The notes below the pieces were generated by a model, which did no database searches, was not told the DNA's origin, and saw only the letters and a list, made by a program, of their open reading frames with translations. A program made the position numbers and the translations under genes. This document shows, one piece after another, positions 48,123 through 59,119 of a DNA stretch of 64,000 nt. The stretch comes from Deinococcus alpinitundrae (GTDB taxonomy: Bacteria; Deinococcota; Deinococci; Deinococcales; Deinococcaceae): NCBI RefSeq assembly GCF_009982895.1, contig NZ_WXZL01000002.1, positions 1 to 64,000 on the forward strand, in the 5' to 3' direction. Positions within the stretch are counted from its first letter, which is position 1. The number at the start of each line of letters is the position of its first letter.

Positions 48123-49184
48123 ATGACGACCTCATCCCCCCGGCTTTCGGTGCTCGATCTGGTGCCGCTCCCCTCCGGGCAGAGCAGTGCCCAGGCCGTG
48201 AACGACGCTGTGGCACTGGCCCAGCATGTCGAAGCCTTGGGCTATCACCGTTACTGGATTGCCGAGCATCACAACATGCAGTCGCTGGTCAGCAGCGCTC
48301 CGGAACTGCTGATTGCCGCGCTGAGCCAGCGCACCACCACGCTGAGGCTCGGCGCGGGCGGCATCATGTTGCCCAATCACTCGCCGCTCAAGGTGGCCGA
48401 GCTGTTCCGGCTGCTCGAAGCCCTCGCGCCGGGCCGGATTGACCTGGGCCTGGGGCGCGCGCCCGGCACTGATGGCCGCACGGCGCTGGCACTCAGGAGG
48501 TCGCGTGAAGCGCTGGAAGCCGACGACTTCGAGTCGCAACTCGCCGAATTGCTGGCCTTCGGCGGCAACTTGAGCGCGGGCGGCTTCCCGGCGGGCCACC
48601 CGTTCCGGAGCATTACCGCCGCGCCCTACGATCAGCCGCTGCCGCCGCTGTGGCTGCTGAGTAGTTCCGGTCACGGCGCTTCGGTGGCCGCCGAGATCGG
48701 CGGGGGGCTCGCTTTCGCCGCCCACATCAACCCCGATCTGGCGCTGGCGGCGCAGTCGATCCGGCACTACCGCGCGGCGTTCCGGCCCTCCGGGCAGTTC
48801 GCACAGCCGCAGGTCATCGTCGCGCAGTCGGTGATCGTGGCCGATAGCGACAGCGAGGCCGAGCGACTGGCCCTGCCGCTGGGCCTGATGTTCCTGCGCC
48901 TGATGCGCGGTGAGAGCGCTCCCTTTGCCAGCGTGGAGGAAGCCGCCGCCCACCCCTACACCCCTGCCGAGCGTGCCCAGATCGACAGCATGGGCCGTAG
49001 CGGGCGTTTCGTGGCGGGCAGCCCGCAAACGGTCAAGGCGCGGCTGGACCGGGTGCTGGAACTGACCGGCGCGGACGAACTGATGATCGGCAGCTTGATG
49101 CATGACCCCGCAGACCGCCAGAAGTCGTATGACCTTCTCGCGCAGCTGTATCCCCAGCGTGAGGGGCGCAGCGCGGCGGACTGA
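48123..49184 (+). CDS. LLM-class flavin-dependent oxidoreductase
   Basis: This 353-residue protein is of the bacterial-luciferase-like class. Typical segments are [20 protein letters not shown] near residues 41-60, [20 protein letters not shown] and the [14 protein letters not shown] motif. These use reduced flavin to oxidise various small molecules; the substrate cannot be told. It ends two bases before the convergent ERF-type gene. Confidence 0.9.
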   Translation: MTTSSPRLSVLDLVPLPSGQSSAQAVNDAVALAQHVEALGYHRYWIAEHHNMQSLVSSAPELLIAALSQRTTTLRLGAGGIMLPNHSPLKVAELFRLLEALAPGRIDLGLGRAPGTDGRTALALRRSREALEADDFESQLAELLAFGGNLSAGGFPAGHPFRSITAAPYDQPLPPLWLLSSSGHGASVAAEIGGGLAFAAHINPDLALAAQSIRHYRAAFRPSGQFAQPQVIVAQSVIVADSDSEAERLALPLGLMFLRLMRGESAPFASVEEAAAHPYTPAERAQIDSMGRSGRFVAGSPQTVKARLDRVLELTGADELMIGSLMHDPADRQKSYDLLAQLYPQREGRSAAD

Positions 49185-49186
49185 AG

Positions 49187-49855
49187 CTAAGCTGCCTGCG
49201 CTTCCCGCTGCGCTGCCCTGGCCGCTGCATAGACCTCGCCCGCTTCCCTGGTGGTCAGGTCGGTTAACGCCTCAATGATTCGGCCCACGCTCTGAGCGGC
49301 GTATTCTGTGGAACTGAGTCGGGCGTGTGGCGTGCCGCTGAGGAGCGTTTCGAGCTGGGCGTGCAGGCGCTGGGCTGCCTCGGCGCTGAGCGGCCGGGCG
49401 GGTGGACTGGGTGGGCTGACTGTCGATTGGCCGAGGAGCGGTTGGCTGGCCGCTTCGGCGTCGTCGTCTTCATCGGCCACGATGCCCAGCGCCGCAGAGA
49501 GGGCGTAGCGGCGCAGGTACGTCAGGCCAGACCCGGCACCCTGTGGATCGTCTTTGGGTAGCCTAACCCGGCAGCGCGCCGAGATGAACTCGCCGGAACT
49601 GTGCAGCAGCATGGTTTCCAGCGCGACGTAACCGGGGTCGTCGCTGACCGGAAGCTGCACCACGCTCAGGTCGTTCTCGGCCAGCGCCGCCCGACAGGAG
49701 GCCCAGACACTGGAGAGGTCGGCATAGCGGGTTTTCAGGTGCGGGTTGGTGGACCCCTTGACGGCGACCTTGAGGCTGGCCTGCGCTTTGCTCAGCGCCG
49801 CACCGATGCGGGCGAGCGACTCGCTGTGCTTGACCGGAACTGGACTGCTGCTCAT
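49187..49855 (-). CDS. ERF-family single-strand annealing protein
   Basis: About 222 residues. The N-terminal half has the ERF-superfamily pattern: AALSKAQASLKVAVKGSTNP, KTRYADLSSVWASCRAALAE, then the signature GSGLTYLRRYALSAALGIVA followed by DEDDDA. ERF proteins anneal complementary single strands in recombination and are mostly phage-borne. The C-terminal part is low-complexity (SPPSPPARPL) and then helical. No phage genes surround it. In a Deinococcus it may have a role in DNA repair, but that is inference. Confidence 0.8.
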   Translation of the reverse strand: MSSSPVPVKHSESLARIGAALSKAQASLKVAVKGSTNPHLKTRYADLSSVWASCRAALAENDLSVVQLPVSDDPGYVALETMLLHSSGEFISARCRVRLPKDDPQGAGSGLTYLRRYALSAALGIVADEDDDAEAASQPLLGQSTVSPPSPPARPLSAEAAQRLHAQLETLLSGTPHARLSSTEYAAQSVGRIIEALTDLTTREAGEVYAAARAAQREAQAA

Positions 49856-50025
49856 GGTTGGCCCTCGATTCGTCCTTCAGCATAAATCAGACTTTGATTA
49901 TGTTAGCAGCCCACTTGAGCAAACGCTAGGTCACAGGCCAGTCCGGACCGTCCCCTGCTATGCTGACGGCGATTGGCCGGGCGCGTCCGGGTTGACTGGC
50001 TGCGCCCCGACCCGGAGGACGCCTC

Positions 50026-51672
50026 ATGACAAAGACCGATGCACGGCCCCGCCTGACCCAGCAACCCGCCTGGCAAGCCCTGGAGCGCCACTACACCGAG
50101 ATCAAGGACGTTCAGTTGCGCGAGCTGTTCGCTGCCGACCCGCAGCGCGGCGAGCACCTGACCGCCGAGGGCGCGGGCCTATTTCTGGATTACTCCAAGA
50201 ACCGCGTGACGGGCGAAACCATGAAGCTACTCTTGCAACTCGCCGAGCAGACCGGTGTGGCTCGGAAGCGCGACGCCATGATCAAAGGCGAGAAGATCAA
50301 CGTGACCGAAGGCCGCGCCGTGCTGCACACTGCCCTGCGCGTGCCGAGGGGCGGCACGGTGATGGTGGACGGAACAAATGTGGTGCCGGAAGTCCACGAG
50401 GTGCTCGACAGGATGGCCGCCTTCGCTGAGCAGGTTCGCGCCGGAACCTGGCTGGGCCACACGGGCAAGCCCATCAAAAATATCGTCAACATAGGCATTG
50501 GCGGCTCCGACCTCGGCCCGGTGATGGCCTACGAGGGGCTGAAGTTTTACAGTCAGCGCAACCTCACCGTGCGCTTTGTCTCCAATGTGGACGGCACCGA
50601 TCTGGTCGAAAAAACCCACGGCCTCGACCCTGCCGAAACGTTGTTCATCGTCTCCAGCAAGACGTTTACCACCCAGGAGACGATGGCCAACGCGACCTCA
50701 GCGCGGGCCTGGTTGCTCGAAACGCTCAAGGACGATGCGGCAGTGGCGCGGCATTTCGTGGCCGTTTCCACCAACGCGGAGGCGGTGGGCAAGTTTGGTA
50801 TCGACACCGCCAACATGTTCGGCTTCTGGGACTGGGTGGGCGGGCGCTACAGCATGGACAGCGCCATCGGCCTGAGCCTGATGATTGCGGTGGGGCCGGA
50901 GCATTTCCACGAACTGCTGGCCGGGTTTCACGAGATGGACGAGCATTTCCGTACCGCACCGCCCGAAAAGAACCTGCCGATGCTGCTGGGATTGATTGGG
51001 CTGTGGTACGACGATTTCTTCGACGCGCAGACGGTGGCGATCTTGCCCTACGACCAGTACCTCTCGCACTTCAGCGCTTACTTGCAGCAACTCGATATGG
51101 AGAGCAACGGTAAGCACGTGACGCTGGAAGGCGACCTGGTGGACTACCAGACCGGCCCGGTGATCTGGGGGCAGCCCGGCACCAACGGCCAACACGCCTT
51201 TTACCAGCTGATCCACCAGGGCACCAAGCTGATTCCCTGCGATTTCATCGGCTTCATTCAGACGCTCAATCCGCTGACGCCGCACCACGACTTACTCATG
51301 GCCAACGTGTTCGCCCAGACCGAGGCGCTGGCCTTCGGCAAGACCCGCCAGGAAGTCGAGGCCGACGGCGTGAAGGCCGAGCAGGTCGCGCACCGGGTCT
51401 TTGAGGGCAACCGGCCCACCAATACCATTCTGGCCGACAAGCTGACCCCGCGCATTCTGGGCAGCTTGATCGCCCTCTACGAGCACAAGGTGTTCGTGCA
51501 GGGCGCGGTGTGGAACATCAATTCGTTCGATCAGTGGGGCGTGGAACTCGGCAAGGTGCTGGCCCAGAAGATCGTGCCCGAGCTGCAAGACACCGCCGAG
51601 CCGGAGTTGCAGCACGACAGCAGCACCAATGCCCTGATCCGGCGCTACCGGGCCGGGCGCAGAGCCGAGTAA
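50026..51672 (+). CDS. pgi: glucose-6-phosphate isomerase
   Basis: This 548-residue enzyme interconverts glucose 6-phosphate and fructose 6-phosphate. The two PGI signatures are visible: around [16 protein letters not shown] and [15 protein letters not shown] in the middle, and [16 protein letters not shown] near the C-terminus. Length is usual for the long bacterial type. The start ATG has GGAGG upstream. It is a single gene, 9 bp from the convergent hydroxyproline operon end. Confidence 0.96.
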   Translation: MTKTDARPRLTQQPAWQALERHYTEIKDVQLRELFAADPQRGEHLTAEGAGLFLDYSKNRVTGETMKLLLQLAEQTGVARKRDAMIKGEKINVTEGRAVLHTALRVPRGGTVMVDGTNVVPEVHEVLDRMAAFAEQVRAGTWLGHTGKPIKNIVNIGIGGSDLGPVMAYEGLKFYSQRNLTVRFVSNVDGTDLVEKTHGLDPAETLFIVSSKTFTTQETMANATSARAWLLETLKDDAAVARHFVAVSTNAEAVGKFGIDTANMFGFWDWVGGRYSMDSAIGLSLMIAVGPEHFHELLAGFHEMDEHFRTAPPEKNLPMLLGLIGLWYDDFFDAQTVAILPYDQYLSHFSAYLQQLDMESNGKHVTLEGDLVDYQTGPVIWGQPGTNGQHAFYQLIHQGTKLIPCDFIGFIQTLNPLTPHHDLLMANVFAQTEALAFGKTRQEVEADGVKAEQVAHRVFEGNRPTNTILADKLTPRILGSLIALYEHKVFVQGAVWNINSFDQWGVELGKVLAQKIVPELQDTAEPELQHDSSTNALIRRYRAGRRAE

Positions 51673-51681
51673 GGCGGGCGC

Positions 51682-52584
51682 TTAGACGGCGCTGGCGGGC
51701 CGGGTGTCCAGCGCCGTTTGCAGCACCTCTCGCGCTGCCGATGCTTCCTCAGCACTGAGTTCGAGGCGCGGTGGGCGTACGTGGGCGCTGCCGTGGCCGA
51801 CTTCCTGCTGCACGAACTTGATCAGTTGCACGAATTTGGTCACGGTGTCCATGCGCAGCAGCGGCAAAAACCAGTGGTAAAGCCGGGCGGCGTCTTCGAG
51901 TTTGCCAGCGCGCGTCAGCTCGAACAGTTCTACCGACTCGGCGGGGAAGGCGTTGACCAGGCCCGCGATCCAGCCGGTTGCGCCCGCCTGCACGCCTTCT
52001 ACCAGGGCGTCGTCCACCCCGACCAGCAGTTCGACCTGCGGCGGCAGGGTGGCCTTCAGCGCCGTAACGCGCCGCACGTCCGCGCTCGATTCTTTGACAC
52101 CGCGCAGGTTGGGATGTTCGGCGGCAAGTTCTAGAATCTGCGGTGTCAGGAAATCGGTGCGGTAGGCCAGTGGGTTGTTGTAGAGAATGACCGGCAGGTC
52201 GGTGGCGGCGATCACGGCACTGACGTGCGCCTTCATCTCGCGCCAGTCGCTGGAGTAGACGTACGGTGGCAGCACCATCAGCCCCTGGCACCCGGCGGCC
52301 TGCGCGTCCTGGGCCAGTTTGACGGCCCCGTGGGTGCTGAGGCTGGCGATGCCCGGCACCACCGGAGCGCCGCCGAGGGCACCGACCAGCGTATCCAGCA
52401 CCGCCAGTTTCTCGGCGTGGTCGAGCGTGTTGCCCTCGCCCAGTGAGCCGAGCGGCACCATACCCTTGCAGCCCGAGCGCATCATCCACTGGGCGTGCTC
52501 GCGCAGGAACGCGTGATCCACGCTGCCGTCGGCGTTGAAAGGAGTGGTGATGGCCGGAAAGACGCCTTCAAAAAGTTTTGACAT
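51682..52584 (-). CDS. DHDPS-family enzyme, probable pyrroline-4-hydroxy-2-carboxylate deaminase
   Basis: About 300 residues of the class I aldolase-type lyase family. The Schiff-base lysine is Lys164 (RGVKESSADV) and the proton-relay tyrosine is Tyr135 (VILYNNPLAY). In hydroxyproline operons this family member converts 1-pyrroline-4-hydroxy-2-carboxylate to alpha-ketoglutarate semialdehyde, which suits its place as last gene after the epimerase and oxidase genes. I prefer the ATG at 52584, seven bases after AGGAG; an ATG at 52590 overlaps the upstream stop. Confidence 0.82.
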   Translation of the reverse strand: MSKLFEGVFPAITTPFNADGSVDHAFLREHAQWMMRSGCKGMVPLGSLGEGNTLDHAEKLAVLDTLVGALGGAPVVPGIASLSTHGAVKLAQDAQAAGCQGLMVLPPYVYSSDWREMKAHVSAVIAATDLPVILYNNPLAYRTDFLTPQILELAAEHPNLRGVKESSADVRRVTALKATLPPQVELLVGVDDALVEGVQAGATGWIAGLVNAFPAESVELFELTRAGKLEDAARLYHWFLPLLRMDTVTKFVQLIKFVQQEVGHGSAHVRPPRLELSAEEASAAREVLQTALDTRPASAV

Positions 52585-52586
52585 GA

Positions 52587-53843
52587 TCATTCTCCTAGGA
52601 GGTCGGCGAGGGGGAGTGGTAAAAGCGGTGGCCGGACGCCCGTGAACGTCCAGCCGTAAAGGGTTTCGGCGGCGGGTCCGCACACCCGCCCTTGACAGGT
52701 CCCCATCCCGCAGCGGGTCTGGAGTTTGGCTTCCGTCCAGGACGGGCAGGCTTGCAGGGCGGCGTGCGGCACGTCCTCGCAGCGGCAGATCAGGGTACCG
52801 GCTGCAGGCAACGTTCGGAGGGACGGCCTGAGCGCGAAACTTCTGCTCAAACTGGCCTGAAAGTGGCGGGCTTGCTCCAGCTGGGTCGGCAGGTCGCGCA
52901 GCCGCTCGACTTGCCCGGTGGCGGTGTACCCGGCCATTGAGCCTTCCAGTCGGGCCTTGTCCACGCCGCCGATGCCGGTGAGTTCGCCAGCGGCGTAGAT
53001 GCCCGGCTGCGAGGTCTGTTGCCAGGCCCCCACCTTCACTGCGCCCCCCTCCAGCGCGCAGCCGAACAAAGCGGCCAGCCGGGTGTCCGGCACCAGTCCG
53101 AAGCCTGCCGCCAGCCAGTCGCATTCCAGGGTGCGGCGTGTCAGACCGCCCAGCTCGACCTGGGTAAGCCGCTCTCCGCCGCTGGCCTCGACGGGGTAGG
53201 TGGCCGGCCAGTAAGGCACGCCGCGCAGCGCCCAGAGCAGCTTGGCGGCCTCGCCCACCTTGCCGCCGCGCTGGGCTGCCAGGCCAAAGCCCAGAAGCCG
53301 GGTCGGGCTGGCCTGCTCGGCCACGCCGACGACCTCGGCCCCCGCCGCCCGCATCCCCGCCGCCACCGCCAGCAGCAGCGGTCCCGACCCAGCGACGAGG
53401 ACCCGCGCGCCCCGCACGTCCAGCCCGCTCTTGACCATCGCCTGGAGGCCGCCCGCGCCCACCACCCCCGGCAACGTCCAGCCGGGAAAGGGGAGAAAGC
53501 GCTCGGTGGCGCCCGACGCCAGAATGATCTTCTGCGCCAGTACCCGGCGCGGGCCTTGCGGTGTGGAGAACTGCACGGCGTGGCCTCCCTGCGGCCCCCG
53601 CTCGCTCAGGGCGACCTGTGCGCCGTAGAGAGCGGTGATGTTGGGTTGACGCTGAACGCCGCGCAGCAGCGTCCCACTTTCCCCGCCGTCACTTGCTTTG
53701 GCCCCGCGCCAGATCTGCCCGCCGGGGCCGGGACCCAGATCGGCCAGCAGCACCGCCGCGCCGCCCTGGGCTGCCGACAGCGCCGCGCTCAGTCCGGCTG
53801 GCCCCGCGCCGATGATAAGCAGGTCCGTTTCCAGAGCAGTCAT
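52587..53843 (-). CDS. FAD/NAD(P)-binding subunit of a D-hydroxyproline dehydrogenase
   Basis: About 418 residues, a pyridine nucleotide-disulphide oxidoreductase-type protein. It has an FAD-binding GxGxxG (LLIIGAGPAGLSAALSAAQGG), a second nucleotide-binding site (VLVAGSGPLLLAVAAGM) and a C-terminal cysteine cluster (LICRCEDVPHAAL, then CGMGTCQGRVCGP) that would bind a further 2Fe-2S centre. This is the HcnB/OoxA-like subunit of multi-subunit D-amino-acid dehydrogenases. It overlaps the small iron-sulphur gene by ATGA. Confidence 0.85.
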   Translation of the reverse strand: MTALETDLLIIGAGPAGLSAALSAAQGGAAVLLADLGPGPGGQIWRGAKASDGGESGTLLRGVQRQPNITALYGAQVALSERGPQGGHAVQFSTPQGPRRVLAQKIILASGATERFLPFPGWTLPGVVGAGGLQAMVKSGLDVRGARVLVAGSGPLLLAVAAGMRAAGAEVVGVAEQASPTRLLGFGLAAQRGGKVGEAAKLLWALRGVPYWPATYPVEASGGERLTQVELGGLTRRTLECDWLAAGFGLVPDTRLAALFGCALEGGAVKVGAWQQTSQPGIYAAGELTGIGGVDKARLEGSMAGYTATGQVERLRDLPTQLEQARHFQASLSRSFALRPSLRTLPAAGTLICRCEDVPHAALQACPSWTEAKLQTRCGMGTCQGRVCGPAAETLYGWTFTGVRPPLLPLPLADLLGE

Positions 53844-54082
53844 TCGAGCAGCTCCACCGTCATGCCCGGTTGAACCGGAATCAGGCAGGTACGAACCAGC
53901 ACGCCGTCCACCCGAGCGCGGCACTCGAAGCACGTGCCCATGCCGCACAGCGCGCCGCGCCGCTGGCCGCTCAGACTTCGGCGCAGGCTCCAGTGTGCCG
54001 CTCCCTGCAAAGCGGCCAGCACGCTGATGCCCGCCGGAACGCGGAGGGGTTGACCTTCCACCGTCAGCACGAGTTCAGGCAT
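53840..54082 (-). CDS. 2Fe-2S ferredoxin-like subunit of the dehydrogenase
   Basis: About 80 residues, with a plant-type 2Fe-2S cysteine pattern (GALCGMGTCFECRARVDG) and a later cysteine in VRTCLIPVQ. This is the small HcnA/OoxA-type subunit that passes electrons between the flavin subunits. I start it at the ATG at 54082, where the domain begins; it then overlaps the preceding gene by 8 bases. An upstream in-frame codon at 54100 is possible. Confidence 0.85.
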   Translation of the reverse strand: MPELVLTVEGQPLRVPAGISVLAALQGAAHWSLRRSLSGQRRGALCGMGTCFECRARVDGVLVRTCLIPVQPGMTVELLE

Positions 54083-55184
54083 GAACGGCCTGCCTTTCAA
54101 AGCGCCTCAGACCGAAATCGTGGGCCGAGAGCGGCGAGGCCGGGCCGCCCAAATCGGCGGCGAGCACCTCCGCCGTGCCCAGCGCCGCCGTGATGCCCAG
54201 CCCCTCGTGGCCCAGCGCCAGGTAGATGCCGGGCCGATCCGGATGCGGTCCGATGATCGGCAGGTGATCGGGCGTGGCGGAGCGCTGACCCGTCCAGATT
54301 CGCAGGGCGCTGGCTCGCCGCAGCCCCGGCAGGTAGTCGGCGGCGCGGGCCAGCATCCGGCGCAGCAGCGGCCAATCGGGTTCCTTGCTGACGCGCCCGA
54401 ACTGGCGGCTGCTGCCGATCAGCAGTTGACCGCTGGGACGCGGCTGCACGTTGAAGGCCACCGAATCGGCGTCGCTGGCGTGGGCGCTCTTGAGGTAGCC
54501 GAGTTCGATGAGCTGATGGCGAACCTGCGGCCCGCCCCGCTCGGTGATCAGCAGGTGACCCTGACGCGACCGGAGCGGCAAGTCCGGCAACAGTTCGCTG
54601 GCCCCCGCGCCGCCCGCCACCACCACCCACTCGGCGGCGAGCGTCTGGCCGTTGTCCAGCCGCACCTTGCGCTCCGCTAGATTCACCACCCTGGCGCGTA
54701 CCAGCGCCGCGCCGCTGTGTTCCAGCAGAAAGCGGGCCGCCACCGGGGCGTAGACCACGCCGTCGCCGGGGACGCGCAGGCCGCCGCACAGCCCTCCGCG
54801 CAGTTCCGGCTCGATGCGGGCCAGTTCTGCGGCGTCCAGCACCCCGGCGGCCCGGCCCGCCGTGCGGTAGGCGGCCTGTTTGGGCAAAATTCCAGCGAGT
54901 TCCTCGGCGTCGCTGGCGACCCACAGCGTGCCGCAGGTGCGGTAGTCTGCCGCCACTGGCAGACGGGGTGCGAGTTCGGCCCACAACTCCAGGCTGCGCG
55001 AGGTCAGGGCGAGCTGGGCGGGCGAGTCGTCCATCACGACCAGATGCCCCATCCCCGCCGCCGTCGCGCCGCCGCCGACGGGGCCAGCCTCGATCACCGT
55101 GACCCGGTGGCCCAGCCGCGCCAGGCTGGCCGCGCAGGCTGCGCCGACGATGCCCGCGCCGATGACGACGGCGTGTTCAGCCAT
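54075..55184 (-). CDS. FAD-dependent D-amino-acid (hydroxyproline) oxidase subunit
   Basis: This 369-residue protein is of the DAO family: an N-terminal FAD-binding VVIGAGIVGAACAASLARLG and a C-terminal LALGHEGLGITAALGTAEVL, typical of glycine/D-amino-acid oxidases. With the two downstream subunits it should oxidise cis-4-hydroxy-D-proline to 1-pyrroline-4-hydroxy-2-carboxylate. It overlaps the epimerase by 8 bases. Confidence 0.87.
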   Translation of the reverse strand: MAEHAVVIGAGIVGAACAASLARLGHRVTVIEAGPVGGGATAAGMGHLVVMDDSPAQLALTSRSLELWAELAPRLPVAADYRTCGTLWVASDAEELAGILPKQAAYRTAGRAAGVLDAAELARIEPELRGGLCGGLRVPGDGVVYAPVAARFLLEHSGAALVRARVVNLAERKVRLDNGQTLAAEWVVVAGGAGASELLPDLPLRSRQGHLLITERGGPQVRHQLIELGYLKSAHASDADSVAFNVQPRPSGQLLIGSSRQFGRVSKEPDWPLLRRMLARAADYLPGLRRASALRIWTGQRSATPDHLPIIGPHPDRPGIYLALGHEGLGITAALGTAEVLAADLGGPASPLSAHDFGLRRFERQAVHA

Positions 55185-56151
55185 CCTGGGCCGCGCTCAC
55201 GCCGATGCCCCAGGCGTAGGGATCGCCCGGCTGCGCCACCAGTATCCCCTCGGCGGTGATGAAGGCGCGTCCGGTGATGGTGGGCCGCACCTCGCCGCCG
55301 ATGAGTTCGTACGACGCCTCGAAGGTGCTGCCGATGACGCTCTCCTGCACCCAGGTCTGGCCCGGCGCGAGCTGGCCGTCTGCCGCCAGACAGGCCAGTT
55401 TGGCACTGGTGCCGGTGCCGCAGGGACTGCGGTCATACGCGCCGCCGGGACAGCGCACGTAGTTACGGGCGTCGACGCCGGGGGTGCTGGAGTGGGCAAA
55501 CAGCTCGATGTGGTCGATCGGCGCGCCGCCCTCGCCGGTGACGCCCTGCCCGTTGAGTGCAACCTGAATCCGGCGCGTCTCGTCTTCGAGTGCCGCGAGC
55601 TGAGACAGATCAAGTACCCTTTCTCCCACGTCCACCAGGAAAAACCAGTTGCCGCCCCAGGCCACGTCGCCGCGCACCGGGCCGAGGCCGGGTACGTCCA
55701 GCGTGACGCCCGCCCGGTGCCGCCGCGCCGCCACGTTCGCCACGCTGACCCGGCCGTCTCCGTGCAGCGTCGCGCTGACCACCCCGACAGGCGTCTCCAG
55801 GCGGTGAACGCCGGGGCCGAGCTTGCCCAGGTAGGCCAGCGTGGCGACGGCCCCGATGGTGCCGTGCCCGCACATGCCCAGCATTCCGGCATCGTTGAAA
55901 AAGATCACGCCCGCTACGCAGTCCGGCGCTCTCGGCTCGACCAGCACGGCGCTGACCAGTACCTCGTGGCCGCGCGGCTCGTTGTTGATCAAGCTGCGCC
56001 AGTGGTCGAAGTCGCGGCTGAAGGTGGCTCTCTGCTCAGTCAGATTCGCGCCGGGCAACTGGGGAAAACCCGCGGTGATGACGCGGGTCGGCTCGCCGCC
56101 GGTATGCGAATCCACGAAGCTCAGGCGCGGCAGATTGGAGGGCGGGGCCAT
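55177..56151 (-). CDS. 4-hydroxyproline 2-epimerase
   Basis: This 324-residue member of the proline racemase family has both catalytic cysteines (Cys94 in LGMCGHGTIG and Cys244 in SPCGTGTSA), which marks an epimerase or racemase rather than the dehydratase with one replaced. It converts trans-4-hydroxy-L-proline to cis-4-hydroxy-D-proline, the substrate of the oxidase encoded next. Proline racemase activity is less likely given the neighbours. Confidence 0.88.
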   Translation of the reverse strand: MAPPSNLPRLSFVDSHTGGEPTRVITAGFPQLPGANLTEQRATFSRDFDHWRSLINNEPRGHEVLVSAVLVEPRAPDCVAGVIFFNDAGMLGMCGHGTIGAVATLAYLGKLGPGVHRLETPVGVVSATLHGDGRVSVANVAARRHRAGVTLDVPGLGPVRGDVAWGGNWFFLVDVGERVLDLSQLAALEDETRRIQVALNGQGVTGEGGAPIDHIELFAHSSTPGVDARNYVRCPGGAYDRSPCGTGTSAKLACLAADGQLAPGQTWVQESVIGSTFEASYELIGGEVRPTITGRAFITAEGILVAQPGDPYAWGIGVSAAQDG

Positions 56152-56180
56152 GCTTCAGCGTAGCGCATGGAAGAAGGTGC

Positions 56181-56972
56181 TCAGAACTTTCCGAACTCGG
56201 GCCTCCGCTTCTCGGCAAACGCCCGCACGCCTTCTTGGTGCTCGGCGTGGTCGCCCGCGAGTTGTTGCAACACCGCTTCGTTGTCGAGCGCGGCGTCGAG
56301 TGTGCTGCCCAGCGCGAAGTTGAGGGCCTGCTTGGTCAGTGCCAGGGCATTGAGTGGACGGGTCGCCAGCCGCTCGGCGTAGGCCTGCACGTCATCGGCG
56401 AAGGTTTCGGCGCTGAACACCTGTTCGCACAGGCCCAGTTTCAACCCGTCTGCGGCAGTAATTTTCTCGGCGAAGGCCATCAGCTCAAAGGCCCGCGCTG
56501 CGCCGACCAGACGGGGCAGAAACCAGGTGCTGCCCGCGTCGGGAATCAGGGCGATGTTGGAGAAGACCTCGATGAGGGTGGCCTGATCGCTCCACAGCCG
56601 GACATCGCCGCTGAGGGCCAGACTCGCCCCAGCGCCCGCCGCCACCCCATTGATCGCCGTGATGACCGGCTTTTTCAGGCTGCGAATCGTCTGAATGAGC
56701 GGGATGTAAGTATGACGCAGGTGCTCGGTGAAATTGGTGCTGCCTTCCCGGTTCTGCACGTCGCCCAGGTCCTGTCCGGCGCAAAAGCCGCGCCCCGCCC
56801 CGGTGATGACGACGACGCGCACGGCGCTGTCGAGTTCGGCAGCCTTGAGCGCTCCGGTCAGCGCGAACAGCAGTTCGTCGTTGGCGGCGTTGAGGCGCTC
56901 CGGGCGGTTGAGGCTGAGGGTTAGGACGGCGTTTCTGGTTGCGGAAAGCAAAACGGGATTGGGTGGTGTCAT
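56181..56972 (-). CDS. enoyl-CoA hydratase/isomerase family protein
   Basis: About 263 residues of the crotonase fold. The oxyanion-hole segments are GAGRGFCAGQDLGDV and INGVAAGAGASLALSGDVRL; an aspartate in IPDAGSTWFLP stands where PaaG-type isomerases have their catalytic one, which hints at a PaaG-like isomerase. It lies between the GntR-type regulator and the hydroxyproline genes on the same strand, though its reaction is not part of that pathway. It might serve the divergent acyl-CoA genes. Confidence 0.85.
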   Translation of the reverse strand: MTPPNPVLLSATRNAVLTLSLNRPERLNAANDELLFALTGALKAAELDSAVRVVVITGAGRGFCAGQDLGDVQNREGSTNFTEHLRHTYIPLIQTIRSLKKPVITAINGVAAGAGASLALSGDVRLWSDQATLIEVFSNIALIPDAGSTWFLPRLVGAARAFELMAFAEKITAADGLKLGLCEQVFSAETFADDVQAYAERLATRPLNALALTKQALNFALGSTLDAALDNEAVLQQLAGDHAEHQEGVRAFAEKRRPEFGKF

Positions 56973-56982
56973 GGCGTTCAGG

Positions 56983-57696
56983 TTACTCCGGAGTGGTCGA
57001 GGCCAGGGCCGCTTCTGCCGAGGCGAAGTGCGTCTGGCTGGCCTGCACGGCGGCGGTCTCGTCACCGGCCCGCACCGCGTCCAGCAGGACCTGATGGCGG
57101 GCCAGCAGCGCGGTGAACCCCAGCAGTGACGGCTCGGCGTTGCGCCCGGCGCGGATACTGTAGCGGGCGGCCTTGCTCAGGGCGGTCACTTGCAGCGAGA
57201 TCAGCGGATTGCCCGACGCCTCGGCCAGCAGCGCGTGAAAATGCACGTCGTGGCGAATGTATGCGCCGCCGATGGGGCCAGCTCCCCGCATGGCGTCGAG
57301 CGCGCCTTGCAGGGCCGCCAGGTCTTCGGGCGCGGCGCGGCGGGCCGCGAGCCGCGCCGCCTGGACGTCCAGCGCCGAGCGCAGTTCCATGATTTGCAGC
57401 GCCGTTACCTGCCCGGTGTACATGGCGTGGCGCATCAAGGCACTCACCGGCAGCGAGTCGATGCGGCTGACTTTGGGGGTCTTGCCGTTGGAAATGTCGA
57501 TGACCCCGGTGGCCGCCAGCGTCCGGTAGGCCTCGCGCACCACGCTGCGGCTGACGTTCAGCTCGCGGCTCAGGCTCATCTCGCTGGGCACCGGGTCGCC
57601 GGGCTTGAGGCGCTCGTGCCGGATGAACTCCATCAGGTGTCGGCTGACCTGAAAGGCGCGGGTGTCGGTGGCAGTGGATTCGGTCTGGGGGGGCAT
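56983..57696 (-). CDS. GntR/FCD-family transcriptional regulator
   Basis: About 237 residues. The winged helix (about 20-75: [20 protein letters not shown] then [17 protein letters not shown]) is followed by an all-helical FCD ligand domain with metal-ligand-type histidines ([19 protein letters not shown]). It is the first gene of the seven-gene minus-strand operon and is divergent from the acyl-CoA dehydrogenase operon, so it may control either or both. The start ATG at 57696 is preferred; no clear operator was found in the 151-bp gap. Confidence 0.87.
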   Translation of the reverse strand: MPPQTESTATDTRAFQVSRHLMEFIRHERLKPGDPVPSEMSLSRELNVSRSVVREAYRTLAATGVIDISNGKTPKVSRIDSLPVSALMRHAMYTGQVTALQIMELRSALDVQAARLAARRAAPEDLAALQGALDAMRGAGPIGGAYIRHDVHFHALLAEASGNPLISLQVTALSKAARYSIRAGRNAEPSLLGFTALLARHQVLLDAVRAGDETAAVQASQTHFASAEAALASTTPE

Positions 57697-57847
57697 CGGG
57701 TCCTCTGGTGGTGTGGCGCTGGAGGGAGCAGGGCAATCGGCGCTCACTCCCTCTTCGCTCACTTGCACCAGCCTATCAGACAGGTTAGGGTTGGGAGCGA
57801 ACCCCCGTACCCGCTCACCTCGTCTTGCGCCGCCCAGGAGGGCCAAC

Positions 57848-59108
<1,261 letters not shown>

Positions 59109-59119
<11 letters not shown>

